Positions 32,351 through 42,881 of a DNA stretch of 64,000 bases are shown piece after piece. Source of the stretch: Dendrolimus kikuchii. Taxonomy: Eukaryota > Arthropoda > Insecta > Lepidoptera > Lasiocampidae. The translations under genes and the position numbers were made by a program. The notes under the pieces were generated by a model. It was not told the DNA's origin, did no database searches, and saw only the letters and a program-made list of their open reading frames with translations. The stretch covers positions 19,703,435 through 19,767,434 of the forward strand of contig CM034389.1 of the NCBI GenBank assembly GCA_019925095.2, given 5' to 3'. The stretch's first letter is position 1; each line of letters begins with the position of its first letter.

Positions 32351-33129
32351 TTGTGAATTCAGTCTAAAAACATATTTTTAATAATAAAATGTTAGGAGTT
32401 TTTCAGAGTAAATAACAGTCTTTTTCTTGTTAACATAAAAATACTAAGTGCCTTAACATAAAATCTATATTCGATAAACGAGATAGACAGAGTTACTCAG
32501 TTAATATAATTAATTAATAATTCATTAATGTTAATTTGCCATATCTTCCCAAACATAGCATTAATTAGTAAGAGAGAATATATCGCAAAGTACATGCCTG
32601 TCTTTCACCTGTGAACAAATCCTAAGTGCCTCAAGATTAAACTCAGGTGTCATGGTAAAAACGCGACACGTTCTGTTCGTCACGCTTGTCTGAGTTCATT
32701 TACCGCCCTGACCTGTTTACAACCCCCTTAACCGCAGGGAGGCTCCCTGATAAGCCTCCTTCGATTACTGTTATGAAATGTTTTCTGTATCGAGATTACA
32801 TCTTGATCAATCAAATCGTCGACGTCAGTGCAGGATCTTGTAACTTTTTCTCAAAATTATTATTTATTTTTTTGGATTTTATGGCTTGGTTTCTAGACCT
32901 TTAAGCCAAGTCTGTTTTGGATATTCGGCACTTCATAGGTTAACTCAAAATTATTACTGTTCATGCTAAAGATAGTGATGTTCTAATCGGTAAAATGACA
33001 TATATTACAGTAGTCAATATAATTATTTATTAATGTAAATTTATCATATCTTCATTTACATAATTAAGTAAGGGAATAAACATAAATAAATAATAATGCA
33101 CTGACGAGGACGAAATGTTTTTTGATCAA
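32351..33129. other. nothing recognised
   Basis: AT-rich, with a 72-codon frame near 32686 that lacks any motif. Confidence 0.4.
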
Positions 33130-33570
33130 TTGTTTTTTTCACATTAACTGTTCGTATACCCTGGACCGAACACATCGAACCAACGCATCGATAATAAATC
33201 AATTAAAAATTACATCGAGACCAGCATCCCTCTGCTTCCGTAAAGTCCTTGTTGAGTACTTCGGACACATAGCCAAAAAGCAGGGAGACAATTTAAAGAA
33301 GCAATTTTTTTTTCAGCCAATCTCTATCCACTGCTGAACATAGGCCTCCCCAAGTACGCGCTACATATCCCGGTCTCACGTCTTCCTCAGCCAGCCCCTG
33401 CAGGCGACCTTGCGCAGGTCATCAGTCCACCGGGATGGAAGAAAGAAGCTAATGGGAACTGGTAAAAGGAAAGGCCCGGTATTGATCTACAGGGCGGAGA
33501 CGTGGACACTGACAGCAGGATTGGTCCACAAGTATTTGCGTACTTTTCATAAAAGAAATGAATTTAGGTC
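33130..33570 (+). pseudogene. rearranged non-LTR ORF2 C-terminal fragments
   Basis: Frame 33164-33300 reads DRTHRTNASIINQLKI, then EYFGHIAKKQGDNL, a typical late ORF2 segment. After a repeat beginning TCAGCCAATCTCTATCCACT (33316, also at 14133) comes IYRAETWTLTAGLVHK (about 33482-33535). In intact elements of this type the ETWTLT segment precedes the FGHI segment, so the order here is reversed: either two insertions or a rearrangement. No protein could be made. Confidence 0.6.
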
Positions 33571-34721
33571 AGGTACTCAGGATTGCGTTTAAGAAATAAA
33601 TAATTAATAAGTTATTTTAATGCTACCAGTATTTTATTGTACCTTTTAAGTTTTTTAATCTGTTTGAAAATTATTGTAACTTTAAACTGTTGTAAGTATA
33701 TCGAGCAATACAGTTTCGGCAGCAAGTTCAATAAATAAGGATAAAGCCCATTAGAGACGGTCCAGCAAATCTTCGGCCGCCGAACGCCACTTACTTAGAC
33801 TTAAAGTGTTCCGGGGAGCTATTTTGTTAAAGATTTGGGATTTTGCCCACCATTTTAAGATGTATTCCGATACAGACGGGGTAATTTTGCAGGACTATTA
33901 AAAGGTCGTCTTAAAGCGAAGGTTTAAGTATTATTAAGTTTCCGTATATATTTTGGCAAAAATGGAATCCTTTTACAGTCGTTATTTGTCTATCCCTCCG
34001 TCTGTTCGAAATTAAATTGGAAAAGTCTAGAAATTTGTGAGTGTGTACAGTCGCGGAATGAAAATGTTCGTCACCTTAAAGTCGAATGTTGATTGCAGGA
34101 GTACAAAAAACAATACTGCCAACATTTTAATAAATGTAACGTTTATAAAATGTCAATTTTGACAATGACAGAGGCTGAGATTAACAATAAGAAAAAAAGA
34201 GGATATAATCACAACGCTTAACATAATTATTAAAACCAATAAAAAGGTTTAACATGTCTAAACAGTCTTCTTAGATAAGATAGAAAATCAAACAACTTTG
34301 ATCAAAGTAATTTTAAACTTTATTGTCAGATAGTTTAACATAATTTTCTGTGGCACAGTCTGTTCTGTGACATACTTTGAAAAGGTAACATATGCTCGTG
34401 GAACTATAATTGAATCAATTTGAAAACTGGTAAACAGTTTCATATCACGACTGTACATAACCATATCCTGTAAAAAAAGCAATTTAAGGAAAATACCCCA
34501 TATGTTAATAAACTACTAAACAAATATTGTCAAATAAATTCTTTAAGAGTTTCTTTTAACCTCATTTTTTCAGTTCCAAATCGTAGTTCTAAAGTTATAG
34601 GAGTAATTTTAGGACCCTGTAGAAGAACACCGTCATGATTTTTAAAAAGCTAACCAAAAATGATTTACGTAAAAACAATCTTCAGTTCGTGTCGTTGAGT
34701 TTCGCGGTTATACCTATATAA
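33571..34721. other. nothing recognised
   Basis: AT-rich intergenic or intronic sequence. A 64-codon minus-strand frame near 34288-34482 has no motif. Confidence 0.4.
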
Positions 34722-34949
34722 TTTATAATAGCAGCCCATAAATGTCCCACTGTTGGGCTCGGACCTCCGCTTGTCCAAGGCGGCTTGGCAGATTTGACAC
34801 ATCGATTATCTCGATGTGCAGGTTGCATCACGATGTTTCCCTTCACCGTTATTAGCACGTGGTAATTGTAACAATGCGTTCCGGCCAGGATCGATCCCAC
34901 GCCCTTTGAGTTCCAGACGCGTGCGATAGCCATTACGCTACCACGACTC
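34722..34949 (-). mobile_element. tRNA-headed SINE, near full length
   Basis: On the minus strand the head GAGTCGTGGTAGCGTAATGG holds the A box and GTGGGATCGATCCTGG the B box. The body (CAATTACCACGTGCTAATAA) and the tail GAGCCCAACAGTGGGACATT then TATGGGCTGCTA follow. Relatives are at 20470 (+), 46940 (+, 3' half), 28292 and 60386 (tail pieces). Confidence 0.75.
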
Positions 34950-35519
34950 GGTTTTACCTACTATATTATAATTTACTGCTATATAGACTATACCACCCTA
35001 TCAAATTTAATGGAAATAAATATTCAATTTCACTGTTAAATTCGTACCTTCATAAAAATCTATAAAACATATTACAAATTTATTACAGAACAATCCACTA
35101 ATACCAAGAAAGTCAGATCAAGGAGTCAATAAAGCAAATTGCCATCATCTAGTTTCGTGGGGTCAAACAGCTTAACTTGCAAAGGGCAAATCCTTAGTGG
35201 GCACAAATAAATACGGCCATGCGTATCATATTTCTGTTATCCCCTTATTCCTGCGTATTATGGGGAAAGGTCAGCGGATGGTCCCCTATCGTCTGGACTA
35301 GCAATACAAGTGTTTTCATCTTACAATGACAACCAATTGATGTTTTATTGTTTTATACAGCTTATGTTACGTTGAGGGACTGTTAAGTCGCTGGTAAGAC
35401 CTCTTGGGGAAGGACTGGAAATTGATGAGTTGTTCTAAAATTTAATTTTTCAAAAATGAATATGGTACAAATTAGTATTTTATTTACTTATGTAGTAAAA
35501 TTTAACTGTTTGGATCGGT
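34950..35519. other. nothing recognised
   Basis: AT-rich sequence without features. Confidence 0.4.
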
Positions 35520-36010
35520 TCTACGGAGGGGCGCGCCCACATTAGTCGGGACCGAGGCGCCGGCAGACGTCTCAAGCCCGTGGCCCGACATATGGCGACA
35601 GGATGGACACTGAGGAGTTTTAGTGTTTAACCCGGCAGCCCATTTGGCAGGCGAGTCCCACACTATCGAAATTGTAAGTTCCTGTGTAGTGCGTTATCCA
35701 CAAAGGGATTTCTCCTCACTAAAAAGAAGTTCGAGATGACCATGGCCGAAAAGCTACAACTTGACTAATGTAATAACCCCCGCCGGGGGGTTTTCGTGTT
35801 ATAAATGCAATTAGTATTACCATATTTAATAATGATACATTATCATTATCCTAATGTTAAAGACCGGTGCTTTGGGGAGCGTCCGCTTCGGAGTTGGGAT
35901 CCGATTTCCTACATTTTCTTATATGCGTTGTGTGGCCTTCGGTATCGCTTACTGTGAGACTTGGGGTTAGACGCTCCTTCCTCCAAGACCAAGCAGAGGC
36001 AACAGGGCGA
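35520..36010 (+). other. GC-rich blocks resembling 3' ends of R1-type retrotransposons
   Basis: ATGGCGACAGGATGGACACT then GAGGAGTTTTAGTGTTTAAC and CATTTGGCAGGCGAGTCCCA recall the conserved 3' region of R1-clade non-LTR elements in Lepidoptera. A strong GC hairpin (AACCCCCGCCGGGGGGTT, about 35778-35795) and a second block (CGGTGCTTTGGGGAGCGTCC) follow. No open frame. The assignment is by remembered resemblance only. Confidence 0.35.
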
Positions 36011-37266
36011 GATATTTGTTTCTCAGACAAATAGCCGTAATAAATGAAACGTATTAAGCAAATATTAGAGGTATGAAATAATCAACTTCCAAAAATATTG
36101 TAGACAAATTATCAAACAATACAGTTTATCGTTCTTAATTTATTTCCTGTGTACAATTTAGCCAAACAGAAAACACTCCACTCAGAACATTTCCAGAAAC
36201 ATTGGCAAAGAGCGCGTCATTAAAGCAAGTACTTATTAAACCCTTTCTTAAACATAAAGAAAATCAGTGAAACAATAAGAAACCGTCGACTCGATATTTG
36301 AATATCTGCTGAATATTTGCCATTATCAAAGAGAGAGGTACATACTCTGAGTCGACTTTGTCTCCGTCTGAATCCGTTCGTCGTCCGCCTCAAATGTCAA
36401 TCCTTTTATATAAGGGATGGGACGGTACTATAAATAGAAATATCGATATTGTAGTAAGTAAGCATTTGTATTGTTCATTGTAAGGGGGGCCAGCGCACAA
36501 TAATTAAGTATTTCATGTAGCATAAATGTAGTATAAAAGGCTTCAATTTTGTTAAACACAGTAATAAAGATATCAATCACATTGTGACAATGTAGTTTTA
36601 ATACTACAACCATCTCAAAACTACGAACAGCACCTGCTCATACCACAACATTTTTGAAGTGAAACTTCTTTAGAATGGTTCTGATTTAAAACTCGTTGAA
36701 ACGAATAAAAAGCGACACTAAAAAGAGATAAACACATAAAATTCAAACTTATTTAATTCGAAATAAACAAATTTCTCTTTACTCATTAGTATTACTTTTC
36801 AGTTTAAATACAACTTAAAATATTTTAGATGAATTTTAGCTTTTCTGTATATACTTAACGCAGATATTCTTTTATACGTAGATCAAGGGAAATTGTGCAT
36901 AACAGATTATTGAATTTTAAAGTTTTTGCTAGTTATTTAAAGTATAATTAAGATTAAATTATTACCAATACGGGTACATAATACCTAGGAATAAAGTCTA
37001 TAATAGAATAAAAATGCGAAAATGTGTGTGCAGTTAACACTTGTATACCAAGGTTTATAGACATATAGATATAATTAAGTTCGTCCGAAGTTTCACTTCT
37101 TGTGCCTGTGAACTGCATATACATACATATTTTTATGTATTTTAATATTCAAGAACATAATAGTACTTATATTACATATCTCGTATGGGTTATGTTCCAT
37201 TCTCTAACAATAAGTAACACAAAATATCGTTAAAAAAACAAAACTGTTAAGATCAAATTACACGAA
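36011..37266. other. nothing recognised
   Basis: AT-rich. CCTTTTATATAAGGGATGGG (about 36402-36421) resembles a TATA-type promoter core, but no gene begins after it. Confidence 0.35.
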
Positions 37267-37277
37267 TAATTAATATA
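37267..37277. repeat. target-site duplication of RTE-like element, left
   Basis: TAATTAATATA, exactly repeated at 38875-38885. Confidence 0.8.
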
Positions 37278-38874
37278 CATACATACATACATAACTTCAC
37301 GCCAGTTCCCTCGCGGGGTAGGCACGAACAACAGAGTGCCATTTAGGCTTATTCTTACACACCTCACTTGCCTCTTTGACATTCATAACTCTTGTCATGC
37401 AAGCTCGTCTGTTCTTAAGGCTCCTGACATCACCTTCTGCTAGTACACGATCAATTTGATCATGGAAGGTGTGTCGTGGCCTTCCACGACTTCTGCATCC
37501 ATCCACTTTTGCATTGTATATCTGTTTAGTCATTCTTTCATCATGCATTCTTTCCACATGCCCGAACCACCGGAGCATTCCTTTCCTTACCTTCACCCCG
37601 ACACTCTCTTTCAGACCAACTCTCTTTCTTACTTCGGTATTACGAACGCGGTCCGCGAGCGTCACTCCGCAGATTTTGCGCAGTGCTCGCATCTCGACCG
37701 CGTTTACTCTACTTTCATGCTCTTTCTTCCATACCCAACTCTCGCTTCCATACGTGAGCGTAGGTACCAGCACCGCGTTGTGTACGGCGAGCTGGGCCTT
37801 CTGGCTGAGGTTCTTAGCGCCTAGAAGTTTACCTAACGCTCCATTTAAACTATTCCCCAAATTCACTCTTCTTTCTATATCAGCGGTGTACCTTCCATCC
37901 CTGCTAAAAGCACATCCAAGATATACAAACTCATTCACTTGCTCCAGCATAACATCATCGACCATTATCCTTGCATTCGTTCTGGTTTCTTCTCTTTCAA
38001 ACACCATAACCTTTGTTTTCTTCGCATTCAAATGTAAGCCTCTCGCCTGACAGTCATCTTTCATCATTGTGACTAGTGTTTGCAGTTCTGATGGCGATTC
38101 GGCTAAAAGCACGGCATCATCCGCATAAAGCAAGGTGCTTACAACTAGATCACTCATCCGCACCCCAACATCCATCAATCTTATTCTCTGGAGACAATCT
38201 TCCAGATATAGGATGAACAGCAAAGCCGACAGCACGCAGCCCTGGCGGACGCCAATATTGACGTCAAACCAGGGCGACAGGCTGCCTTCCACTCGCACGC
38301 ATGCCATACAGCCCTCGTAAGTGGACTGCACAGCACGCATCAATTGGCCATTAATCCCATATCCGGGCAATATGTCCCAGAGGTCCTTCCGCACAACCCT
38401 GTCAAATGCTTTCTCTAGATCCACAAAACCGCAGAAAACCTTCCGGCCCATAGCCAGCTGCTTCTCTACGATATTGCGGAGAGAGAAAACTTGATCCATA
38501 CATCCCCTTCCATTTCTGAAACCACCTTGTGCATCCCACAGTAATCCATCGGATACAACTCTCATTCTCTTTTCAATAATCTTCGCATACACTTTAGATG
38601 CTGTGCTGATCAAACTGATGGCCCTGTAGCTGGCGCACTCCATACGTGACCCCTTGCCTTTATACAAGGGCACGATGACAGCGCGCCTCCAGTCCTTGGG
38701 AACCTTTCCCGTCCTCCAGCACAAGTTGCATAAGGACAGGAAAGCGTCCCGGACGCAGGTTCCACCATATTTGATCATCTCAGCAGACACACTATCGATT
38801 CCTACTGCCTTTCCATTTTTCAGACTTCTTATCGACCATTCGATCTCTTCCAAAGTGATCTCGGATGCTGACTC
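37278..38874 (-). mobile_element. 5'-truncated RTE-like non-LTR retrotransposon
   Basis: Minus-strand insertion of 1597 bp between 11-bp direct repeats. The 3' end (left side) is a short ATGT repeat rather than poly(A), as in RTE-clade elements. The coding frame is open over the whole copy, with no stop or frameshift, so the insertion is young. The endonuclease and the start of the reverse transcriptase are missing because of 5' truncation. Two more truncated members lie at 11730-11944 and 21501-21647. Assignment to RTE is from the tail type and motif style, not from a tree. Confidence 0.85.
37297..38874 (-). CDS. RTE-like reverse transcriptase, N-terminally truncated
   Basis: Partial ORF2, 525 codons from the insertion edge to the stop. 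Counting from 38853, motifs are LKNGKAVGIDSVSAEM (11), YRAISLIST (76), GGFRNGRGCMDQ (110), the catalytic FVDLEKAFDRV (143), GVRQGCVLS (201) and the catalytic LYADDAVLL (242). After these come thumb and connection sequence, TYGSESWVW, and the late motifs GMLRWFGHVERM and GRPRHTFHDQ. No endonuclease domain remains, and the copy has no promoter of its own. It cannot move by itself but is undecayed. The TTG at 38853 is not a real start. Confidence 0.85.
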   Translation of the reverse strand, partial: ESASEITLEEIEWSIRSLKNGKAVGIDSVSAEMIKYGGTCVRDAFLSLCNLCWRTGKVPKDWRRAVIVPLYKGKGSRMECASYRAISLISTASKVYAKIIEKRMRVVSDGLLWDAQGGFRNGRGCMDQVFSLRNIVEKQLAMGRKVFCGFVDLEKAFDRVVRKDLWDILPGYGINGQLMRAVQSTYEGCMACVRVEGSLSPWFDVNIGVRQGCVLSALLFILYLEDCLQRIRLMDVGVRMSDLVVSTLLYADDAVLLAESPSELQTLVTMMKDDCQARGLHLNAKKTKVMVFEREETRTNARIMVDDVMLEQVNEFVYLGCAFSRDGRYTADIERRVNLGNSLNGALGKLLGAKNLSQKAQLAVHNAVLVPTLTYGSESWVWKKEHESRVNAVEMRALRKICGVTLADRVRNTEVRKRVGLKESVGVKVRKGMLRWFGHVERMHDERMTKQIYNAKVDGCRSRGRPRHTFHDQIDRVLAEGDVRSLKNRRACMTRVMNVKEASEVCKNKPKWHSVVRAYPARELA

Positions 38875-38885
38875 TAATTAATATA
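38875..38885. repeat. target-site duplication of RTE-like element, right
   Basis: TAATTAATATA, partner of 37267-37277. Confidence 0.8.
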
Positions 38886-40002
38886 ATCATAATTAATGCC
38901 TGTCGAGGTATTCTTATATATTACACATTATTTAAAATAACATTTATATTAATGATAGGATATGTGCCAACGTTTAAAATCAGTTAATCGAGATGTATTT
39001 TAATACTTTCAAAGCATTCACCATCAGTGAAATTTGGTCTAGTCATTACAAACTTTTTGTCCAATGAAAGATTAACTTTATACTATTTTACAATTAATAC
39101 AATTACTATTCTCCTTAAACATTTAACATTTAAAAATGAAGTAATTTACATTTTCATTAAAAATATCCTCTATTTCTGAAATCATTCCTTAACATTTACT
39201 TATACAATTTGCGATATATCGAAATTTAAAACAAATCTTCTTTAGAGAAAATATGTGTATATTATTAAAATTGTAGTTGTATTAGTTCCTAAAACTTTTC
39301 CTGGTATTTGTTCTCGTAGCATTCTTTCCATATTCCGTAAAAACTAAAGGTAAATAAAACCATACTTGTTTTCGATACTTACAGCAGAAATACAACAAGT
39401 TTTACAACAAAAATACACAATCTTACAAATTTCACATTGAAATATTAATATGAAAGCATGTTTTAAAGTTAGACAAACTTTGAAAAGCTTTAATCTATTT
39501 AATTTAATATTTTAAAAAAATATCATTAGTATTCGATATGGTAATCAATGACATCACTACAGTCAAGCGTTTTAAGTATTGATGACAGTAAAATAAAACA
39601 GTATTGAGTAGCTGTGTCGCATCCCTAAACCTCGACGTCGGGAAACAGGCTTATTCGTTCGATGAGTGCTATCGCGCTCGGGGGTCCTCGGGCCCGCCTC
39701 CCGCGGGAGCTCAGCCTTTTACAGTGTGTACTCGGCTTTATACGATCGACTTTCAATATGAATTTCAGATGGGTTATAAGATTGGTAGGCTTTGTGTGTT
39801 TCACAAACGTATTTGATAAATGGCTTCCCCGTTTCCACTTCTTACTACAACCAGTACGTTAGTGTTGTATTGATTTGTAAAGATTGAATGTTATCCTTCT
39901 CATTGTTTTGGCTTTGCTTATTAACTGTTTTCAATATAAGTTTTTTAAATTTTGTTTTCACATACTAGAAAAAAATATATTCAGACGTAAAATCAATGTA
40001 AC
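38886..40002. other. mostly AT-rich, one GC-rich block
   Basis: About 39610-39720 is GC-rich (CGGGGGTCCTCGGGCCCGCC, CCCGCGGGAGCTCAGCC) with two overlapping short frames but no motif. The last five bases (39998-40002, GTAAC) are the target duplication of the gypsy element. Confidence 0.4.
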
Positions 40003-40105
40003 TGTAGTGTAGGGAGCTCGCGTAAATGAAACATCTCGTTACGTGTGATCTTTTATTAACTACCTACATGCAATAATATCTTTAACTAATAACACCTACA
40101 TAACA
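40003..40105 (-). repeat. gypsy 3' LTR
   Basis: 103 bp, identical by eye to 43702-43804. Begins TGTAGTGTAGGGAGCTCGCG on the plus strand and ends ACCTACATAACA. Confidence 0.9.
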
Positions 40106-40117
40106 TGCCCCTCTTTC
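40106..40117 (-). promoter_or_regulatory. polypurine tract
   Basis: GAAAGAGGGGCA on the minus strand directly before the 3' LTR. It would prime plus-strand DNA synthesis. Confidence 0.65.
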
Positions 40118-40445
40118 GTAAATATAAACATTTGGAACTTAACAATTTAATGAATACATAACTATAAAACCTACATACTTTCTTCCCTCCCATCTATGAA
40201 TTACATATATTTTTGCTATTCACATAAATTCTCTTTACAGTAATAAAGAAAATAATGCAAGCGTTTTATTGTGAAATATAATTAATTTCATTTGTAGCTA
40301 TCATTTTGAAATACATAAAAAGAATGTTAAACAGGAGTTTATTTGAAAATTTAACAACTAACTATATTAGAATGACACATTGAAAACAGTTTGTATTGAC
40401 TATACAATTTATAGACATAACTTAGATATAATATTATGCTATAAT

Positions 40446-42881
40446 CTAGCTTAAAACTAACCTAGACGGTGGACGAACCTGCCTACCAAAACATGTAGTA
40501 AACGTTTGTGTACGTTCATGACTATTATTTTGAAAATTTAAGTTTTGACCTGACCCACCGGCTACAGGTTCATCGAAATCGTCATATTTACCCGCGACTT
40601 TATAAGTTACGTTATTCTGTGGAACATCGGACTCATGTGGCGTTCGCATGATATGCTGCCTGTTCCTACGGTAGCGTGCACCACTCGGAGTGCTTACCCA
40701 GTAAGAGCGGGGCTGCGGCGCCGCGGCGTCCACGCGCGCGGGCACCCAGCGCCTCCCGCCACCGTGCTCGTAGATACGTACTCTTTCACCTGGCTTGAGT
40801 GGTACTAGATCGCGAGTATTTTTATCATAATTATATTTTCTTACTCTTAATCTATTACTGCGTTTCTTTTTTATTACTTGTGTATCTGGGATATGGGCGT
40901 CAAGTAATTTATGGTAGGTTGGTAATCTCGTGTTTAACCTGCGACCCATTAGCAATTGAGCTGGAGAATAATCCTCGCCTGAAATAACGGTATTCCTAAA
41001 GTTTAATAATGCTAGATATGAATCGCTGCCATCTCTCGCAGCTTTCTCAAATAATCTCTTAACAGTTTGCACGTTTCTTTCTGCAAGTCCATTTGAACGA
41101 GGATAATATGGTGAACTGGTAACATGTTCAAACTCCCACGTCCTAGCAAACATTTCAAACTCTTGTGATTTAAATTGCAAACCGTTGTCTGATATTAATT
41201 TTCTTGGTATACCGTGTCGGGCAAATATGCCCTTCATTTGTTTGATGACACTTATGCTACGTAAATCTGACAAAGTAACTACTTCAACAAACTTTGAATA
41301 ATAATCAACTACTAACAAGTAATAATTATTTTTGATTTGAAAAATATCGGTAGCCACCACCTCCCAGGGGCGGGCCGGTTGCTTATGGGGCTGCAGCGGC
41401 TGCTTGGGCTGCGCGTTGCGGTGCTCTGCGCATACGCCGCACTCGCCAACGGTGCGTTCTATCTGTGCACACATGCCCGGCCACCACATGACGTCACGTG
41501 CGCGACGTTTACACTTCTCGATGCCAAGATGACCCTCGTGTATTCTTCCTAACATTTCTTTTCGTAAAGTTGCCGGTATAACTACTCGGTCACTACGAAA
41601 CAATACCCCGTTCACCGAATGCAACTCTTCTTTTACAGGCCAAAATAGTTTCGCTTCACTTCTAACTTTACTCTTTGACTCTGGCCATCCCTCATAGTAA
41701 TAATTGATAACAACACTTAAAACTGAGTCTTTTTCCGTTTCTAATTTAATTGTTTGTAATTTATCACTGCTAAAATTGGTGTTCTCATACAGAGCTGCTA
41801 CTTGAAGATCTATTTTACGCTGCATGCTACTGTCGTCCCCCTCACCTCTTTTACGCGGTAGGGGTATGCGTGATAATGTGTCCGCCACGTACATTAGTTT
41901 CCCTGGCACGTAATTAACCTGAAGTGTGTATTTTTGGAGAACCAACATCATTCTCTGTAATCGAACAGGTGTATCACATAATGATTTTTTAAATATCGAT
42001 TCGAGAGGCTTGTGGTCCGTTTCTACGACAACCCGAGCGTGCCCATAGATGTACTGGTGAAACTTACTGCAACCGAAGACTATAGCCAGCATTTCTTTTT
42101 CGATTTGAGCCCATCGAGACTCTGCGGGGGTGAGGGTACGTGCAGCGAAAGCTATCGGCCTCCCGCCTTGTATTAAACAAGCCCCTAAGCCAGTCTGACT
42201 GGCATCTACTGAAACTGTTACTTCTTCATTCAGATTATAAAACTTAAGAGTTGGAGCTGTACTAATGTAATACTTAATTTTTTGAAAAACCCTATCATGC
42301 GATTCATTCCACTGAAATTCAACGTTCCGTTTCAGTAACTGTCTTAAAGGTTCCACTAGATCCGAATATCTATTTATAAATCGAGACAAATAATTGCACA
42401 TGCCTAAAATTCGTTCTAACTCTTTCCTAGAAGTGGGAGCTGCCAATTCTTGTATTACTTTAACTCTTTCCGGATCAGGCCGCATCCCCCTACTATCAAA
42501 AATATGGCCTAAATACTTTACCTCTTCTACGCCTATTACGCATTTTTCGCGGTTGAAACGTACCCCGAATTCGGCAGCCCGCTTCAGTACGGCTTCTAAC
42601 CTCGCATCGTGGATCTGCTTCGTGGGGCCGTGGACCAGAATATCGTCAGTATAAACTTCCACCCCCTCCATTGAGAACGTAGTGTACATAGCATTATGGA
42701 AAACCTCACATGCTGAACTTATTCCGAAAGGTAATCTCAAAAACTTATATCTGCCAAACGGAGTTGCAAATGTACATAATTTAGAGCTATCTTTCGTAAG
42801 CGCGAGCATGTAGAAGCCGTTGCTTGCATCTAAATGCGAAAAATATTTAGAACCAGATAAATTAGCGATAATATCATTCAA
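40446..42881 (-). CDS. gypsy pol: reverse transcriptase, RNase H, integrase (N-terminally truncated)
   Basis: An 811-residue frame counted from 42881 (that TTG is not a true start). The reverse transcriptase begins inside its palm: catalytic HLDASNGF at residues 16-23 and YTDD at 77-80. RNase H follows, with VDAS at 225-228, ETDH at 287-290 and DTLS at 334-337. Integrase has the zinc-binding H447, H451, C481 and C484 and the catalytic D512, D565 and E601, with 35 residues between D565 and E601. A C-terminal domain with a basic segment and RIYEHGGGRRWVPARV follows. There is no chromodomain. In-frame codons continue upstream of 42881 only into the deletion junction. Everything C-terminal of the junction is undamaged. 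Confidence 0.9.
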   Translation of the reverse strand: MNDIIANLSGSKYFSHLDASNGFYMLALTKDSSKLCTFATPFGRYKFLRLPFGISSACEVFHNAMYTTFSMEGVEVYTDDILVHGPTKQIHDARLEAVLKRAAEFGVRFNREKCVIGVEEVKYLGHIFDSRGMRPDPERVKVIQELAAPTSRKELERILGMCNYLSRFINRYSDLVEPLRQLLKRNVEFQWNESHDRVFQKIKYYISTAPTLKFYNLNEEVTVSVDASQTGLGACLIQGGRPIAFAARTLTPAESRWAQIEKEMLAIVFGCSKFHQYIYGHARVVVETDHKPLESIFKKSLCDTPVRLQRMMLVLQKYTLQVNYVPGKLMYVADTLSRIPLPRKRGEGDDSSMQRKIDLQVAALYENTNFSSDKLQTIKLETEKDSVLSVVINYYYEGWPESKSKVRSEAKLFWPVKEELHSVNGVLFRSDRVVIPATLRKEMLGRIHEGHLGIEKCKRRARDVMWWPGMCAQIERTVGECGVCAEHRNAQPKQPLQPHKQPARPWEVVATDIFQIKNNYYLLVVDYYSKFVEVVTLSDLRSISVIKQMKGIFARHGIPRKLISDNGLQFKSQEFEMFARTWEFEHVTSSPYYPRSNGLAERNVQTVKRLFEKAARDGSDSYLALLNFRNTVISGEDYSPAQLLMGRRLNTRLPTYHKLLDAHIPDTQVIKKKRSNRLRVRKYNYDKNTRDLVPLKPGERVRIYEHGGGRRWVPARVDAAAPQPRSYWVSTPSGARYRRNRQHIMRTPHESDVPQNNVTYKVAGKYDDFDEPVAGGSGQNLNFQNNSHERTQTFTTCFGRQVRPPSRLVLS

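Noticed and set aside
34870..34949. tRNA gene on the minus strand
   Set aside because: It is a SINE head: same body and tail as other SINE pieces, with no valid anticodon arm.
37456..38050. Plus-strand frames of 122 and 193 codons
   Set aside because: Antisense shadows of the RTE-like reverse transcriptase.
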